Of a DNA stretch of 64,000 bases, positions 26,120 to 36,442 are shown piece by piece (the stretch's first letter is position 1; each line of letters starts with the position of its first letter). Source of the stretch: an uncultured Opitutia bacterium (GTDB lineage Bacteria; Verrucomicrobiota; Verrucomicrobiia; Opitutales; Opitutaceae); assembly GCA_903834135.1 (NCBI GenBank), contig CAILHZ010000025.1, forward strand, positions 1 to 64,000, written 5' to 3'. Both the position numbers and the translations under genes were made by a program. The notes beneath the pieces were generated by a model. It had not been told where the DNA came from. It saw only the letters and a list, made by a program, of their open reading frames with translations, and ran no database searches.

Positions 26120-27496
26120 TTAAGCCTGCTTAGGAACTGCTTTAAGAGCTAAGTTTAAACCTGCTTGGATACAATCGGGTACCGATATGCCGTCCTTTAA
26201 CTGGCCACCGATATACAAGCCTGGGAAGGCCTCTTCTGTGCCCTTAATGGCTTTGTGGATGGCTTCATAGCCCAAGTTGTATTGAGCGATAGCCTTAGGC
26301 CAAACGGTGTGACGACTAAAGATTGGATCTTCTGATGCACCTAGCAGTTCTTTTAAGTCCTGCATCACTTTTTGAAGAACAAGTTCCTTATTTTGCAGAG
26401 CAAATCCTGAATTAAGGGTTCCACCTATCATCACAGTCAGTGCGATACAGTCTTTGGGTGCTCTGTGATCAAATAGGCTCGATGAAAATAAAATACCTAG
26501 AGAGCTCTTTTTTTCCTTCGATGGAATTAAAGCCCCAAAGCCGTCTAAGGGGTGGGAGATCGCACTTCGTTTAAAGCCAAGAAATAATGAAGTAACTGCA
26601 GGATGCTCAATTGTGGAAAGTACATGTAAAGCAGTTTCATGGGATGATCCTATTTTAAGAACACTTAAAGGCAGTGCAGGGAGTGCAGAAATAACGCTGT
26701 CGAAATATTCTGTTTTTTCTACGTCATCTTTAAGGTAACTCACACTCCAGTTTGGAGTATTGTTTATTCCCAAAACGGTAGCTCCTAGTTCGAGGCTTCC
26801 CTCTGCTAAGTGTGAAGCAAGCTTCTTAGGTAAAGTGTGAAGTCCTGATTTAAAGGAAATTAATTTAGGAGCACCTTTAGTTCCTGTTTTTTTCTTTTGC
26901 TTACTTGCTTGGATAAGTCCCCGAATTAAGGAGCCAGTGTTTACTTCAAATTCTAAAAGCTTTGGGAAAGCATTTCTTACCGAGAGAACTTCTGGGTTTC
27001 CTGCGTAAATGCCACTAATCATGGGCTGAACAGCCTGATCTAAAATTTCACTTCCAAAATGACTGCGTACAAAATCAGCAAGACTTACATCTTTTAAGCG
27101 CGTTTGTTTTTTATAGAATAATTCTTTTAAAATACTGAACTTTGCCTTCCATGAAAAAAGAGGAGTCTTTAAAAAAGAACCTGGTCCCATGGGTACAGCA
27201 ATTAATTTACTGTCTTTAACTAAGTATCTATTTTTAGCAGTTTGACTTGCTTCAATTCGTTCAGACTGAAGATCTAGGTCTAAAATAAGCTGCCTTAATT
27301 CTTCTGATTCTTGCAGAGAATTAGGCCCTTTTTCAATTAACCAACCATCTACTAATTCCGTTTTAATTGAACCGCCAATCGCGTTTTCTTTCTCAAATAT
27401 ACGTACGGTGTGGCCTTCTTTCGAAAGACGATACGCTGCGCAAAGACCAGTAATTCCTGCACCTAAAATTGCGATACGTTTAGGAGTTAAAGCCAT
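26120..27496 (-). CDS. hemG: Protoporphyrinogen oxidase (oxygen-dependent, FAD)
   Basis: Late heme biosynthesis: oxidises protoporphyrinogen IX to protoporphyrin IX, or coproporphyrinogen III if HemY-like. The N-terminal FAD site is ILGAGITGLCAAYRLSKEG, followed by ENAIGGSIKTE; the C-terminal FAD part is GLYIGGQLKDGISVPDCI. At 458 residues it belongs to the flavin amine-oxidase HemY/PPOX type, not the short HemG flavodoxin. It follows hemE by 66 bp in the run hemF-hemE-hemG. Confidence 0.92.
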   Translation of the reverse strand: MALTPKRIAILGAGITGLCAAYRLSKEGHTVRIFEKENAIGGSIKTELVDGWLIEKGPNSLQESEELRQLILDLDLQSERIEASQTAKNRYLVKDSKLIAVPMGPGSFLKTPLFSWKAKFSILKELFYKKQTRLKDVSLADFVRSHFGSEILDQAVQPMISGIYAGNPEVLSVRNAFPKLLEFEVNTGSLIRGLIQASKQKKKTGTKGAPKLISFKSGLHTLPKKLASHLAEGSLELGATVLGINNTPNWSVSYLKDDVEKTEYFDSVISALPALPLSVLKIGSSHETALHVLSTIEHPAVTSLFLGFKRSAISHPLDGFGALIPSKEKKSSLGILFSSSLFDHRAPKDCIALTVMIGGTLNSGFALQNKELVLQKVMQDLKELLGASEDPIFSRHTVWPKAIAQYNLGYEAIHKAIKGTEEAFPGLYIGGQLKDGISVPDCIQAGLNLALKAVPKQA

Positions 27497-27562
27497 TTCG
27501 ATTAAGTTTACTTAAGAATCGATTATTTAACTACGCATCCCGTGCGAATTATATCTTATTTT

Positions 27563-28609
27563 TTATGTAAAATTTACCACGGTTTCGACTAGGGCCTGCA
27601 TATTCTCTAGTTTAGCTTCCGGCATAATGCCATGCCCTAAATTAAAAATATGACCCGGGGTCCCCTGCATGGATTCTAATAAGCGCTTAGTAGCGTGGGT
27701 GACTATCTCTGGAGTCGTATTAAGTAAGACTGGATCTAGGTTACCTTGGACTGCAATGGGAGGTAATTTACCACGTGCCTCATTTGCAAGCGTATGTGTT
27801 TTTTTAAGGTCTGCTGTCCAATCTACACTTAAAACGCGTACGCCATTTTTAGCCTGCGCTACGACTTGGGGATTTGTTCCCTTAGCATAAAGTATAATTG
27901 GAAAATCCTTAGGAAGCGCATCAATAATTTTGCGTATCCACTTCAGTGAGGCTTCTTCGTAGTCGTTACCTGCAATAATGCCGCCCCAGGAATCAAATAT
28001 CTGAAGCGCATCAGCACCAGCTTCTATCTGCATTTTAAAATACGTAATCAGTGCATCACTTAGCCGCTCAAGCAGTAATTCAAACGTAGAGCGGTCCGAA
28101 TAGAATAATGTTTTAATCCGGTTAAATTCATCGGAACTCCCACCTTCAACCATGTAAGTTGCCAGTGTCCAAGGAGAGCCGCCAAATCCAAGCAGGGCAT
28201 GCTTACCATTAATTTCTTTTTTAAGGAGCTTTAGTGCCTCTGAAACATAACTTAATTTTTCTGGGACAAGACTTGCTGAACCCAGTGCTTCAATTTGGCT
28301 TCGACTATCGAGTCTGTAGTCCATTGCAATACCGCCTTCATCTCTAAAGCGGTAACCTTGGCCAAGTGCTTCTGGAATAACTAAAATATCTGAAAATAAA
28401 ATAGCGGCATCTAACTGAAAACGCTTAAGGGGTTGAAGGGTAACTTCGAGTGCAAGTTCAGGGGTCTTGACCATCTTTAAAAAGCCGTGCTTTGCCTTGA
28501 GCTCTCGGTACTCAGGTAAATAACGACCCGCTTGGCGCATGACCCAGACTGGTGGGCGCTTAAGCGGTGCACACTGGCAGGCATTTAAGAAGCGTTCACG
28601 AGATGTCAT
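27563..28609 (-). CDS. hemE: Uroporphyrinogen decarboxylase
   Basis: Converts uroporphyrinogen III to coproporphyrinogen III. The family signature PPVWVMRQAGRYLPEYR is near the N-terminus and GFGGSPWTLATYMVEGG in the middle. Length 348 is typical. It lies between hemF (43 bp upstream) and hemG (66 bp downstream), making a heme operon. Confidence 0.96.
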   Translation of the reverse strand: MTSRERFLNACQCAPLKRPPVWVMRQAGRYLPEYRELKAKHGFLKMVKTPELALEVTLQPLKRFQLDAAILFSDILVIPEALGQGYRFRDEGGIAMDYRLDSRSQIEALGSASLVPEKLSYVSEALKLLKKEINGKHALLGFGGSPWTLATYMVEGGSSDEFNRIKTLFYSDRSTFELLLERLSDALITYFKMQIEAGADALQIFDSWGGIIAGNDYEEASLKWIRKIIDALPKDFPIILYAKGTNPQVVAQAKNGVRVLSVDWTADLKKTHTLANEARGKLPPIAVQGNLDPVLLNTTPEIVTHATKRLLESMQGTPGHIFNLGHGIMPEAKLENMQALVETVVNFT

Positions 28610-28652
28610 ACATGAAATAACGCCTCAGGTAGGACACGGTGTCAAACTTGGC

Positions 28653-29570
28653 TTATTTGAGCCAATCTCTTGGTTTTAAGAAATCAGAAATCAGGTTTGC
28701 TTCTGCAGTACCTGCTTCAGGCTTAAAATCATAATCCCAGCGAACAAGGGGAGGAAGGCTCATTAAGATTGATTCGGTTCGGCCTCCACTTTGTAAGCCA
28801 AAGTGGGTCCCTCTATCCCAGACTAAATTAAATTCAACATACCGGCCACGTCTGTAGAGCTGAAATTGCCTTTCTTTATCTGTGTAGGGAGTGTTTTTGC
28901 GCTTAGAAACGATGGGCTGATAAGCGGGAAGAAAATGATCACCAACGCTTCTTATTAATTCGAAACTACGGTCAAAGCCTAACTGATTGAAGTCATCAAA
29001 AAAAAGGCCACCTATTCCGCGAGCTTCACTGCGGTGCTTGATAAAGAAGTAGTCGTCGCAATTTTTTTTGAATGAAGGATAAAGCTCTGGATCAATTGCA
29101 CTCACTGCTGCGTGTGCCGTTTTGTGCCAGGCCCTGCAATCTTCAGTAAAGCCGTAGTAAGGGGTAAGATCAAAACCTCCTCCAAACCAGAAAGTCCCTG
29201 GAGTCGTGCTCATGGGATCTGGCTTTGTCATAAAAAAACGAACATTCGCGTGACTGGTTGGAACGTACGGATTTAGAGGATGAATCACTAAAGAAACACC
29301 GAGTGCCTCCCAGTCTTGTCCTACTAATTCAGGACGGTGTGCGGTTGCTGAAGGGGGTAAGCTAGTTCCACTGACGTGAGAGAACGCGACTCCCGCTTTT
29401 TCGAAAACACCACCTCCTGCTAAAATACGTGTCCTTCCTCCACCACCTTGTGGTCTAACCCAGGTATCCTCTATGAATTTAGCTTTAGTTTCTTCAGCTT
29501 CTAGACCTGCACAAATACTATCCTGCAAATTAAGCAGATATTTTTTTACTTCGGGTAGAGAAACGGGCAT
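28653..29570 (-). CDS. hemF: Oxygen-dependent coproporphyrinogen III oxidase
   Basis: Aerobic conversion of coproporphyrinogen III to protoporphyrinogen IX, the step between hemE and hemG. Recognised by [21 protein letters not shown] and [33 protein letters not shown]. Length 305 is standard. The use of HemF with the oxygen-dependent PPOX suggests aerobic heme synthesis. It follows the metal-transport permease gene by only 7 bp, so it may share that transcript. Confidence 0.96.
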   Translation of the reverse strand: MPVSLPEVKKYLLNLQDSICAGLEAEETKAKFIEDTWVRPQGGGGRTRILAGGGVFEKAGVAFSHVSGTSLPPSATAHRPELVGQDWEALGVSLVIHPLNPYVPTSHANVRFFMTKPDPMSTTPGTFWFGGGFDLTPYYGFTEDCRAWHKTAHAAVSAIDPELYPSFKKNCDDYFFIKHRSEARGIGGLFFDDFNQLGFDRSFELIRSVGDHFLPAYQPIVSKRKNTPYTDKERQFQLYRRGRYVEFNLVWDRGTHFGLQSGGRTESILMSLPPLVRWDYDFKPEAGTAEANLISDFLKPRDWLK

Positions 29571-29577
29571 GGGGAAG

Positions 29578-30468
29578 TTAATCTAAGGAATGATTTACAC
29601 TTCTGCGCTGTTTTGCAGCTTGGAAGAGTCGACTTAAAGCACCGTGATTTGGACTAAATAAAGCAGAACTTATAAATAAAAATCCAAGACATAAGACAAT
29701 TGAGGCTCCGCTTGCTACACCAGTATGGTAGCTTATCAAAATACCTGCAAACGAGCTAAACGCTGCAAGAAGACATGCTGTAATTAGAAGTGAAGTAAAC
29801 TTCTCGCACCATAAGTAAGCTGTTACAGCAGGTAAAAGAAAAAGACCTAGGGCTAATACTACACCCATAGTTTGCATTCCAGCTACTAAATTTAAAACAG
29901 TCAGTATCAGTAGCAGTGCGTGCATCAGTCCTCCGTGACCGCCTGTAGCTCGGTTAAAGGACGGATCAAAGGTCTCTAGCAGAATGCCACGCCGTGCGAT
30001 AATAAAGACAGCTACAGTGAGAATTGCTGCAAAACTAGAAAGTTTAAGATCGCCTGGGCTTACAGAAAGAATGCTCCCGAAGAGAAAACTTTCTAAATTA
30101 ATACGAACGGGTAAGCGGCTTAAAAGTGCAACTCCAGCGCCAAAGAAAACAATAAATAAAGAGCCAAAGGCTGCGTCTTCTTTTATACGTGTAAGTCTAC
30201 TTAAGACTGCACTACCTAGAGCTGTTAATAATCCTGCAATTAAGGCTCCAATAAAAAGAGCTAGGGGGCTAGGGCCAAATAAGAGCCATGCAAGTGCAAT
30301 ACCTGGAAGTACAGAATGCGAAAGTGCATCCCCCATTAAAGAAAGACGTCTTAACACAAGAATACATCCTAAGAGCCCGCCACTAAGACTCAGTAACAGA
30401 GCTGACAATAACCCGCGCTCCATAAAGCCATACGAGAAAGGGGTAATAAAAAGATCAGTAAAAGTCAT
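29578..30468 (-). CDS. Metal ABC transporter permease (ZnuB/MntB-like)
   Basis: ABC-3 family integral membrane permease for Zn, Mn or Fe ions. Eight or so hydrophobic segments; the hallmarks are [21 protein letters not shown] and [23 protein letters not shown]. Length 296 is standard. It sits 3 bp after its ATPase gene. No substrate-binding protein gene (ZnuA/MntA) is adjacent; the upstream neighbour is a D-Ala-D-Ala carboxypeptidase. The metal cannot be told from the sequence alone. Confidence 0.9.
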   Translation of the reverse strand: MTFTDLFITPFSYGFMERGLLSALLLSLSGGLLGCILVLRRLSLMGDALSHSVLPGIALAWLLFGPSPLALFIGALIAGLLTALGSAVLSRLTRIKEDAAFGSLFIVFFGAGVALLSRLPVRINLESFLFGSILSVSPGDLKLSSFAAILTVAVFIIARRGILLETFDPSFNRATGGHGGLMHALLLILTVLNLVAGMQTMGVVLALGLFLLPAVTAYLWCEKFTSLLITACLLAAFSSFAGILISYHTGVASGASIVLCLGFLFISSALFSPNHGALSRLFQAAKQRRSVNHSLD

Positions 30469-30471
30469 GGC

Positions 30472-31245
30472 TTAGGAGGGAAACAACGCACTGCGTACAT
30501 GCTTTAGAGGATCTGCGTCACGTACTTGGCTTGTTTTATAAGCAGCCTCAATATTTTGTTCGGTTAAAACGGTTAGTATGGGGCCTTCAGCAATGAGTTT
30601 ATTTGCTAAAAGTATTCCACGACTAAACGCACTTTTTGCTAATCCAAAATCATGTACCGCTGCCATGACTGTACGGCCCTGGAGTTCCCAGGATCGTAAG
30701 ATGTGGGCTAGCTCTTCGGTTGCCGTTACATCAAGTCCTGTGAAAGGTTCATCCAAAAGAAATATATCTGCACCTTGAGCGAGTGCTCGAGCTAAGAAGA
30801 CTCTTTGCTGCTGACCTGCGGAGAGTTGACTGATCTGGCGATCAGCAAGGGAAGTAATACCAAGTTCTTCGAGTGCGTGATTTACTGCGATGTGATCTAC
30901 TTTTTGAAATCTTTGCCACGGTTTAAGCCTTGGGTACCTGCCTTGTTCCACAACGCCTTTTACTGTGATTGGAAAATCCCAATCGATTGATTGGCGCTGG
31001 GGTAAATAAGCAAGCCTTGGGAGTGCATGCTCCAAGTGTTTATCTCCGATACGGATTTCTCCTTTAGATAAAGGAAGCCAGCCTAAGCAGGCTCTTAAGA
31101 ACGTACTTTTTCCTGCACCGTTTGGTCCTAGGATTGCCGTGATACTTCCGCAGGGAATATCCAGTGATAGATTACTCAGTGCTGTATGAGCGCCGTAGCG
31201 TACACTGACGTCTCTAAAGCGTATAATGTTATGGGCATCACTCAC
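30472..31245 (-). CDS. Metal ABC transporter ATP-binding protein (ZnuC/MntA-like)
   Basis: ATPase partner of the ABC-3 permease. Walker A GPNGAGKST, signature LSAGQQQRVFLARAL, Walker B IFLLDEPFTGLD and switch histidine AAVHD are all intact. The YLPQRQSIDWDFPITV segment is characteristic of zinc/manganese family ATPases. The 257-residue length is normal. It is followed directly by the permease gene and preceded by 12 bp after the carboxypeptidase gene. Confidence 0.92.
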   Translation of the reverse strand: MSDAHNIIRFRDVSVRYGAHTALSNLSLDIPCGSITAILGPNGAGKSTFLRACLGWLPLSKGEIRIGDKHLEHALPRLAYLPQRQSIDWDFPITVKGVVEQGRYPRLKPWQRFQKVDHIAVNHALEELGITSLADRQISQLSAGQQQRVFLARALAQGADIFLLDEPFTGLDVTATEELAHILRSWELQGRTVMAAVHDFGLAKSAFSRGILLANKLIAEGPILTVLTEQNIEAAYKTSQVRDADPLKHVRSALFPS

Positions 31246-31257
31246 TGTAAGGTAAGC

Positions 31258-32268
31258 TTACGGAACTGTGAAACGAATGGAAGGGCCTTCTGTAGCTTTT
31301 GATGCAGGCTGGGGTGGCTGAGCACCCTTTGGTAATGAATTAGGCCGTACTGGCTGAGCAGGTGCAACTTGAGCTCCAATTGCAGGAACGACTAAAGGCT
31401 GGGTACTAAATCCACGTTCAATTAATTGAGCTATTTTTAAATCGCGGCTCCTAGAATCAGGACTATCCATCATGACTGCGATGATGCGCCTGTTTCCTCT
31501 TTTAGCAGTCGCTGTTAAGCAAAAACCTGCACCGTCAGTAAAGCCTGTTTTTAAACCATCAACTCCATCAATATGGCCTAGCAAGTGATTATGATTAGTC
31601 ATCATTACAGGCGGAAAACGCTTTCCTGCTCCAAAGGCACGCTGCTTAACTGAGGTGTATTTGAGTATATCAGTCTGTGTAATTAAGTAGCGTGCGAGGA
31701 TAGCAAAATCTCGTGCAGTTGTTAGATCGCCTTCAGAAATACGGTGACTTGCTACGGGAAAGCCGTTGGGTGTCTGAAAGGTCGTATGGTTCATACCTAG
31801 GGCGCGTGCCTTTGCATTCATCCATGAAATAAATAAAGGAACCGATCCTGCCGAGCAGCGTGCCATCATATAGGCTGAATCATTAGCCGACTGAATCATC
31901 ATCGCGTAGAAGAGTTCCTCTACTGTGAAAGTTTCTCCCACTCTTAACCAAACGCTTGTACTGTGACGCACAGCCCCAACACGTTCATCTGCACGAGTCA
32001 CTGTTAGTGGGGTGTCTAGTTTTAGATTACCTGATTTAATTCGGTCGTACGCCACAGCAAAAGTCATGAGTTTAGTCATGCTTGCAGGAGGGCTTACTTC
32101 ATCGGCGTTATCTTGGAAAAGAATTTTGCCTGTATCTGCGTCCATGACAATTGCACTTTTGTAGGATGCTGGCGCATTACGAGAGGCTGCATTTAGGCTA
32201 GGGCTTAGGGCAGCTGCACTCACTACAAGTACACATAAACTAAGAAGACTTAAACGCATTGAAAACAA
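31258..32268 (-). CDS. D-alanyl-D-alanine carboxypeptidase (PBP5-like)
   Basis: Serine peptidase trimming peptidoglycan stem peptides. Signal peptide (about 1-27) then the three active-site motifs: SMTK, SAN (QSANDSAY) and KTG (LKTGFTDGAGFC). The C-terminus is Pro-rich and short; the usual amphipathic membrane anchor of PBP5 is not evident, so it may be periplasmic soluble. Length 336 fits the S11 family. It is 7 bp after prfC. Confidence 0.93.
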   Translation of the reverse strand: MFSMRLSLLSLCVLVVSAAALSPSLNAASRNAPASYKSAIVMDADTGKILFQDNADEVSPPASMTKLMTFAVAYDRIKSGNLKLDTPLTVTRADERVGAVRHSTSVWLRVGETFTVEELFYAMMIQSANDSAYMMARCSAGSVPLFISWMNAKARALGMNHTTFQTPNGFPVASHRISEGDLTTARDFAILARYLITQTDILKYTSVKQRAFGAGKRFPPVMMTNHNHLLGHIDGVDGLKTGFTDGAGFCLTATAKRGNRRIIAVMMDSPDSRSRDLKIAQLIERGFSTQPLVVPAIGAQVAPAQPVRPNSLPKGAQPPQPASKATEGPSIRFTVP

Positions 32269-32275
32269 AAGAAAC

Positions 32276-33880
32276 TTAGGTTTTAGGAGGAAGTTCGTGA
32301 AGGCTCACAGAAGGATTCTTTTCAGTGAAATACCGCATTGTCCATTCGTTTGGAAAGAACATCACGGTTTGGCCAAACTTATCGGTACCAAAGCTTACGC
32401 CTGAGGCCACAATAAAGTTACGGGTATCTTCAGCTGAAATCTGAGGAGTGACCCAGCGCATGACAGTCCACGGCGTTGGATCAAGCCTTGAAGCTGCATT
32501 ATACTCACTTTCTAAGCGGTATTGAACGACTTCAAACTGAAGGGGACCAACGGCTGCTAGGAGATTAGATCCAGCAGGAGCGCTACGTGCTGAGAAAGAT
32601 TGAACGACACCTTCTTGAAGGAGCTGCTCTAAGCCAGCTCTAAACTTCTTTGCATCTGCAGGAGTCGGATTACTGATATAAGTAAAGACTTCAGGAGCAA
32701 ATAACGGAATTTCATTAAATAAGATACTGCGATCTGTAGTGAGCGTGTCTCCGATACCAAAGGAGTCGTGACCTACAAGACCGATAACGTCACCAGGATA
32801 GGCGACATCAACTGTTTCACGCTCCTGGCCAAATAATTTATGCGACGAGGACAGGCGTACTGTTTTTCCAGTTCTTTGATGAATGACTGTCATATCACGC
32901 TCAAATTTACCTGTGCAGACCCGCATGAATGCGATTCTGTCTCTATGCTTAGGATCCATGTTTGCTTGGATCTTGAAAATAAAGCCGGAGAATTCTGGGT
33001 TTGAAACTTCGAGAATACGGTGATCTTCGAGTTTGGCGTTATGTCTTGCTTGAGGTGCAACAGAATCTTTAAGAAAACCGTCTAAAAGGAGTTGGATTCC
33101 GAAATTATTCACTGCACTGCCGAAGTAAACTGGAGTTTGTTGACCAGCACGTACTTTCGCTAGATCGAAGGCGTGGCCTGCTCCATCTAGCATGGCTAAT
33201 TGTTCACATACTTCCGTGTGTGTTGACTCATGCAACTTTGCCTTAACTAAAGGATCCTCTAAGGAAGCGACTTTAACAGGAGCTTGGTAGGCACCCCCAG
33301 GTACACGCTCAAACATATGTACTTGTTGACTACGACGATCAAACACACCGCGAAATTCTGGGCCATTACCTAAAGGCCAAATTACAGGAGAGCACTGTAG
33401 GCCAAGCACACTTTCTAATTCATCTAATAGCTCCAAGGGATTGCGGGTAGGGCGATCGCACTTGTTCATGAAAGTAAAGATTGGCACACCTCGTCTACGA
33501 CAGACTTCAAAGAGTTTGCGCGTTTGTGCCTCAACACCTTTACCAGCATCGATCACCATTAAGGCTGCATCCACTGCAGTCAGCACTCGGTATGTGTCCT
33601 CAGAAAAGTCTTTATGACCAGGAGTATCAAGCAAGTTGACTGCAAAGCCCGAATAGTCGAATTGCAGAACTGTTGAACTAATCGAAATACCTCTTTGCTT
33701 TTCTAATTCCATCCAGTCAGAAGCAGTAGCTCTCTGGTTTTTGCGGTCCTTCACAGCTCCTGCCAAATGAATTGCATTGCCGTAGAGAAGGAATTTCTCA
33801 GTCAGCGTTGTTTTACCCGCGTCAGGGTGGGAGATGATGGCAAAGGTGCGCCTGCGCGCAATTTGTTCAGAAGTGGACAT
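32276..33880 (-). CDS. prfC: Peptide chain release factor 3
   Basis: GTPase that recycles RF1/RF2 from terminating ribosomes. G1 SHPDAGKTTLTE, G3 DTPGHKDFSEDTYR and G4 NKCD are present; RF3-specific blocks follow, and the 534-residue length is typical. It starts 3 bp after the mutS stop. Linkage to mutS is unusual functionally but tight spacing implies cotranscription. Confidence 0.96.
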   Translation of the reverse strand: MSTSEQIARRRTFAIISHPDAGKTTLTEKFLLYGNAIHLAGAVKDRKNQRATASDWMELEKQRGISISSTVLQFDYSGFAVNLLDTPGHKDFSEDTYRVLTAVDAALMVIDAGKGVEAQTRKLFEVCRRRGVPIFTFMNKCDRPTRNPLELLDELESVLGLQCSPVIWPLGNGPEFRGVFDRRSQQVHMFERVPGGAYQAPVKVASLEDPLVKAKLHESTHTEVCEQLAMLDGAGHAFDLAKVRAGQQTPVYFGSAVNNFGIQLLLDGFLKDSVAPQARHNAKLEDHRILEVSNPEFSGFIFKIQANMDPKHRDRIAFMRVCTGKFERDMTVIHQRTGKTVRLSSSHKLFGQERETVDVAYPGDVIGLVGHDSFGIGDTLTTDRSILFNEIPLFAPEVFTYISNPTPADAKKFRAGLEQLLQEGVVQSFSARSAPAGSNLLAAVGPLQFEVVQYRLESEYNAASRLDPTPWTVMRWVTPQISAEDTRNFIVASGVSFGTDKFGQTVMFFPNEWTMRYFTEKNPSVSLHELPPKT

Positions 33881-33883
33881 ACT

Positions 33884-36442
33884 TTATAAGAGGTTAAGCT
33901 GAGGATCAGTGTCGTTAGAAGCGACTGTGATTTTTTTCTTCGGCTTAGCTTGGGGTGAAGACACGGTGACTGTCGTGTCATCGCCTTCAAGTTTGGAAAG
34001 AATAGTGCGGGCTCTATCTATGACAGAGAGGGGTAGTCCTGCCAAGCGGGCTACTTGGATACCGTAGCTACGATCAGCAGCTCCAGGGATAACCCGGCGT
34101 ACAAAAACGATATCATCCTTGTATTCCTTTACTTCCACGCAGAAATTTTTAAGCCGTGGTAAGTGCTTATCAAGTTGGGTGAGTTCCTGGTAGTGGGTTG
34201 CAAATAAGGTACGGGGGCCCACTTTTTCGCCGCGGTGTAAGTGCTCAACCACAGCCCATGCAATACTTAAGCCGTCATAGGTTGAAGTCCCTCGGCCAAT
34301 TTCATCTAAGATGATTAAAGATTTATCAGTAGAATTATTAAGAATATTTGCTGTCTCATTCATCTCGACCATGAAAGTGGAATTACCACGAGCTAAGTCA
34401 TCACTCGCGCCGACGCGTGAGAAGATGCGGTCCACTAAGCCAATCCTGCATGATTTAGCAGGAACAAAACATCCGACATGTGCAAGCAGTGCGATTAATG
34501 CTACTTGTCTGATGTAGGTTGATTTACCAGCCATGTTAGGACCAGTAATTAAAGCGATTTGAATTTCACTACAGCTAAGTGTTGTACTGTTAGGCACAAA
34601 CGCACTGCTACCTGACTGAGTTCTTATTTCTGATGACCGAAGCATTTGCTCAACGACAGGGTGGCGGCCATCAATGATTTCTAAAGTAGAACTTTCATCA
34701 ATTGTGGGTTTACAATAATCCCACTCACGTGCGAGAAGAGCCCAGCCCGTTAAGACATCACACTGAGCTAAGGTATCGGATGATGTTAAAAGCAATGTTG
34801 ATTCTTTTAAAATTGAATCAACCAAGCCTTGAAAGAGAAGACGCTCACGAGCGATTGCATTTTCTTCAGCGCTAAAAATTTCTTTTTCTTTTTTACGTAA
34901 TTCTTCAGTAACGTAGCGCTCACCATTCACAGTTGTCTGACGGCGAATGTAGTCTGCTGGAACTAAGTGTAAATTCGCTTTAGTTACTTCGATATAGTAG
35001 CCGAAATTATTTGTGAAACGAACTTTAAGACTACGGATTCCTGTTTTGTCTTGTTCAGATTTTTCTAACTCAGCGAGCCAAGTTTTATTTTCACTGGTGA
35101 GACTGCGAAGACGATCTAGTTCCTGATCGTAACCCTGCTTGATGTAATTGCCGTCTTCTAAGTCCTGAGGTAGTTCATCACTTAAGGCCTGACCTAAGAG
35201 GGTGCTTAAATTAGATTGCTCATGAAGAGTCGCATTTAAGGCATGTAGGTGTTCGCTGCTTGCTTGTGCATCTTCTTGAAATGAACTTAGAGCTACTTTA
35301 AGTGCTGGAATTTGAGCTAAGGTATCTCTCACCCCGCCTAATTCTCTAGGACTTCTGAGTTTATTTTGCAGACGACCTAAAATGCGCGGTATGTCACGCA
35401 CCTGCACTAAGAGGTCTTTAAATAACGCAAGTTCACTTGGTTTATCACAAAAAATACCAATTAAAGTTTGGCGGCGTTTAATTTCTAAGATGTCTAAGGT
35501 TGGTGCAGCTAACCAGCGCTCAAGTAGACGAGAGCCTGGTGACGTGCTTGTTTTATTAATCGCGTTTAATAGTGAGCCTTCTTTTGTCCCACGACTGGAT
35601 GTAAAAATTTCTAAATTACGTAGAGTCGATGGATCTAATAAAATCGCATTAGCGCTTTGGTACTCCTGAAGTGTCCTAAGATTTTCTGGCTTAGCACACA
35701 GATTTTCTGTCGCATAGCGCACCAGTGTTCCTGCAGGTCCTAGCCCTAGGTGGTCTGTTTTTAAACCAAAGCCTTCTAGGTTGAGTACACCCAGAGTCGC
35801 CATGACTGCATGAGCACCTGAAGCTACAGAAAATTGAGTGGCTGGTAGTTCTGTACACAGTCTTGTTGTTGCAAAACTATGTAGTGCATGGACTGCTGTA
35901 TTTTCGTGAGGGCTTAATTTCCAGCGCTCGAGTTCTCCTTCAGCAATTAAGAGTTCATCTGGATTAAGACTCGAAAGTACGGGCAGTAAATTTTCTATTT
36001 TAGGATCACTGGCTAAACGGAATTCACCTGTTGAAATATCAAGCCACGATGCATGTAGGCCGAAACGATCTAAGAAGATCGCAGCCAAGTAGCGATTGCG
36101 TGAAGCATCCAGTTGATTGGCAGCGAGGGTAGTGCCTGGTGTAAGAATGCGGGTGAGCTCTCTTTTAACTAGTTTACCTGCAACGGCGGCTTCCTTTTGG
36201 TCGCAGATAGCGACTTTTTTTCCAGCTGCTAAAAGTTTAGAAATATAGTTATCAGCTGCATGAGCAGGAAGTCCTGCCATGGGTTGGTCATGCCGTTTAG
36301 TAAGGGTAAGACCAAGGACACGTGAGGCGACAACTGCGTCATCAAAGAAGAGTTCGAAAAAGTCTCCCAGTCTAAAGAGCAGCAGCGTGTCTTTGGGAAG
36401 CCCTCGCTTCACGTCAAAGTACTGTTGCATCATGGGAGTCAT
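33884..36442 (-). CDS. mutS: DNA mismatch repair protein MutS
   Basis: Recognises mismatches and recruits MutL. The N-terminal mismatch-reading Phe-x-Glu is in LGDFFELFFDD, Walker A is GPNMAGKSTYIRQ, and the ABC-type segment STFMVEMNETANIL and DEIGRGTSTYDG follow. Length 852 is typical. The last residues, DPQLNLL, resemble the sliding-clamp-binding consensus QLxLF/L. The start (MTPMMQQYFDVKRGL) directly follows an 8-bp hairpin with no Shine-Dalgarno. Confidence 0.97.
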   Translation of the reverse strand: MTPMMQQYFDVKRGLPKDTLLLFRLGDFFELFFDDAVVASRVLGLTLTKRHDQPMAGLPAHAADNYISKLLAAGKKVAICDQKEAAVAGKLVKRELTRILTPGTTLAANQLDASRNRYLAAIFLDRFGLHASWLDISTGEFRLASDPKIENLLPVLSSLNPDELLIAEGELERWKLSPHENTAVHALHSFATTRLCTELPATQFSVASGAHAVMATLGVLNLEGFGLKTDHLGLGPAGTLVRYATENLCAKPENLRTLQEYQSANAILLDPSTLRNLEIFTSSRGTKEGSLLNAINKTSTSPGSRLLERWLAAPTLDILEIKRRQTLIGIFCDKPSELALFKDLLVQVRDIPRILGRLQNKLRSPRELGGVRDTLAQIPALKVALSSFQEDAQASSEHLHALNATLHEQSNLSTLLGQALSDELPQDLEDGNYIKQGYDQELDRLRSLTSENKTWLAELEKSEQDKTGIRSLKVRFTNNFGYYIEVTKANLHLVPADYIRRQTTVNGERYVTEELRKKEKEIFSAEENAIARERLLFQGLVDSILKESTLLLTSSDTLAQCDVLTGWALLAREWDYCKPTIDESSTLEIIDGRHPVVEQMLRSSEIRTQSGSSAFVPNSTTLSCSEIQIALITGPNMAGKSTYIRQVALIALLAHVGCFVPAKSCRIGLVDRIFSRVGASDDLARGNSTFMVEMNETANILNNSTDKSLIILDEIGRGTSTYDGLSIAWAVVEHLHRGEKVGPRTLFATHYQELTQLDKHLPRLKNFCVEVKEYKDDIVFVRRVIPGAADRSYGIQVARLAGLPLSVIDRARTILSKLEGDDTTVTVSSPQAKPKKKITVASNDTDPQLNLL

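Noticed and set aside
29984-30475. 163-residue plus-strand ORF over the metal permease gene
   Set aside because: Antisense shadow of a membrane-protein gene; composition rich in Arg/Lys/Pro as expected of a reverse frame, and the permease is clearly the real gene.
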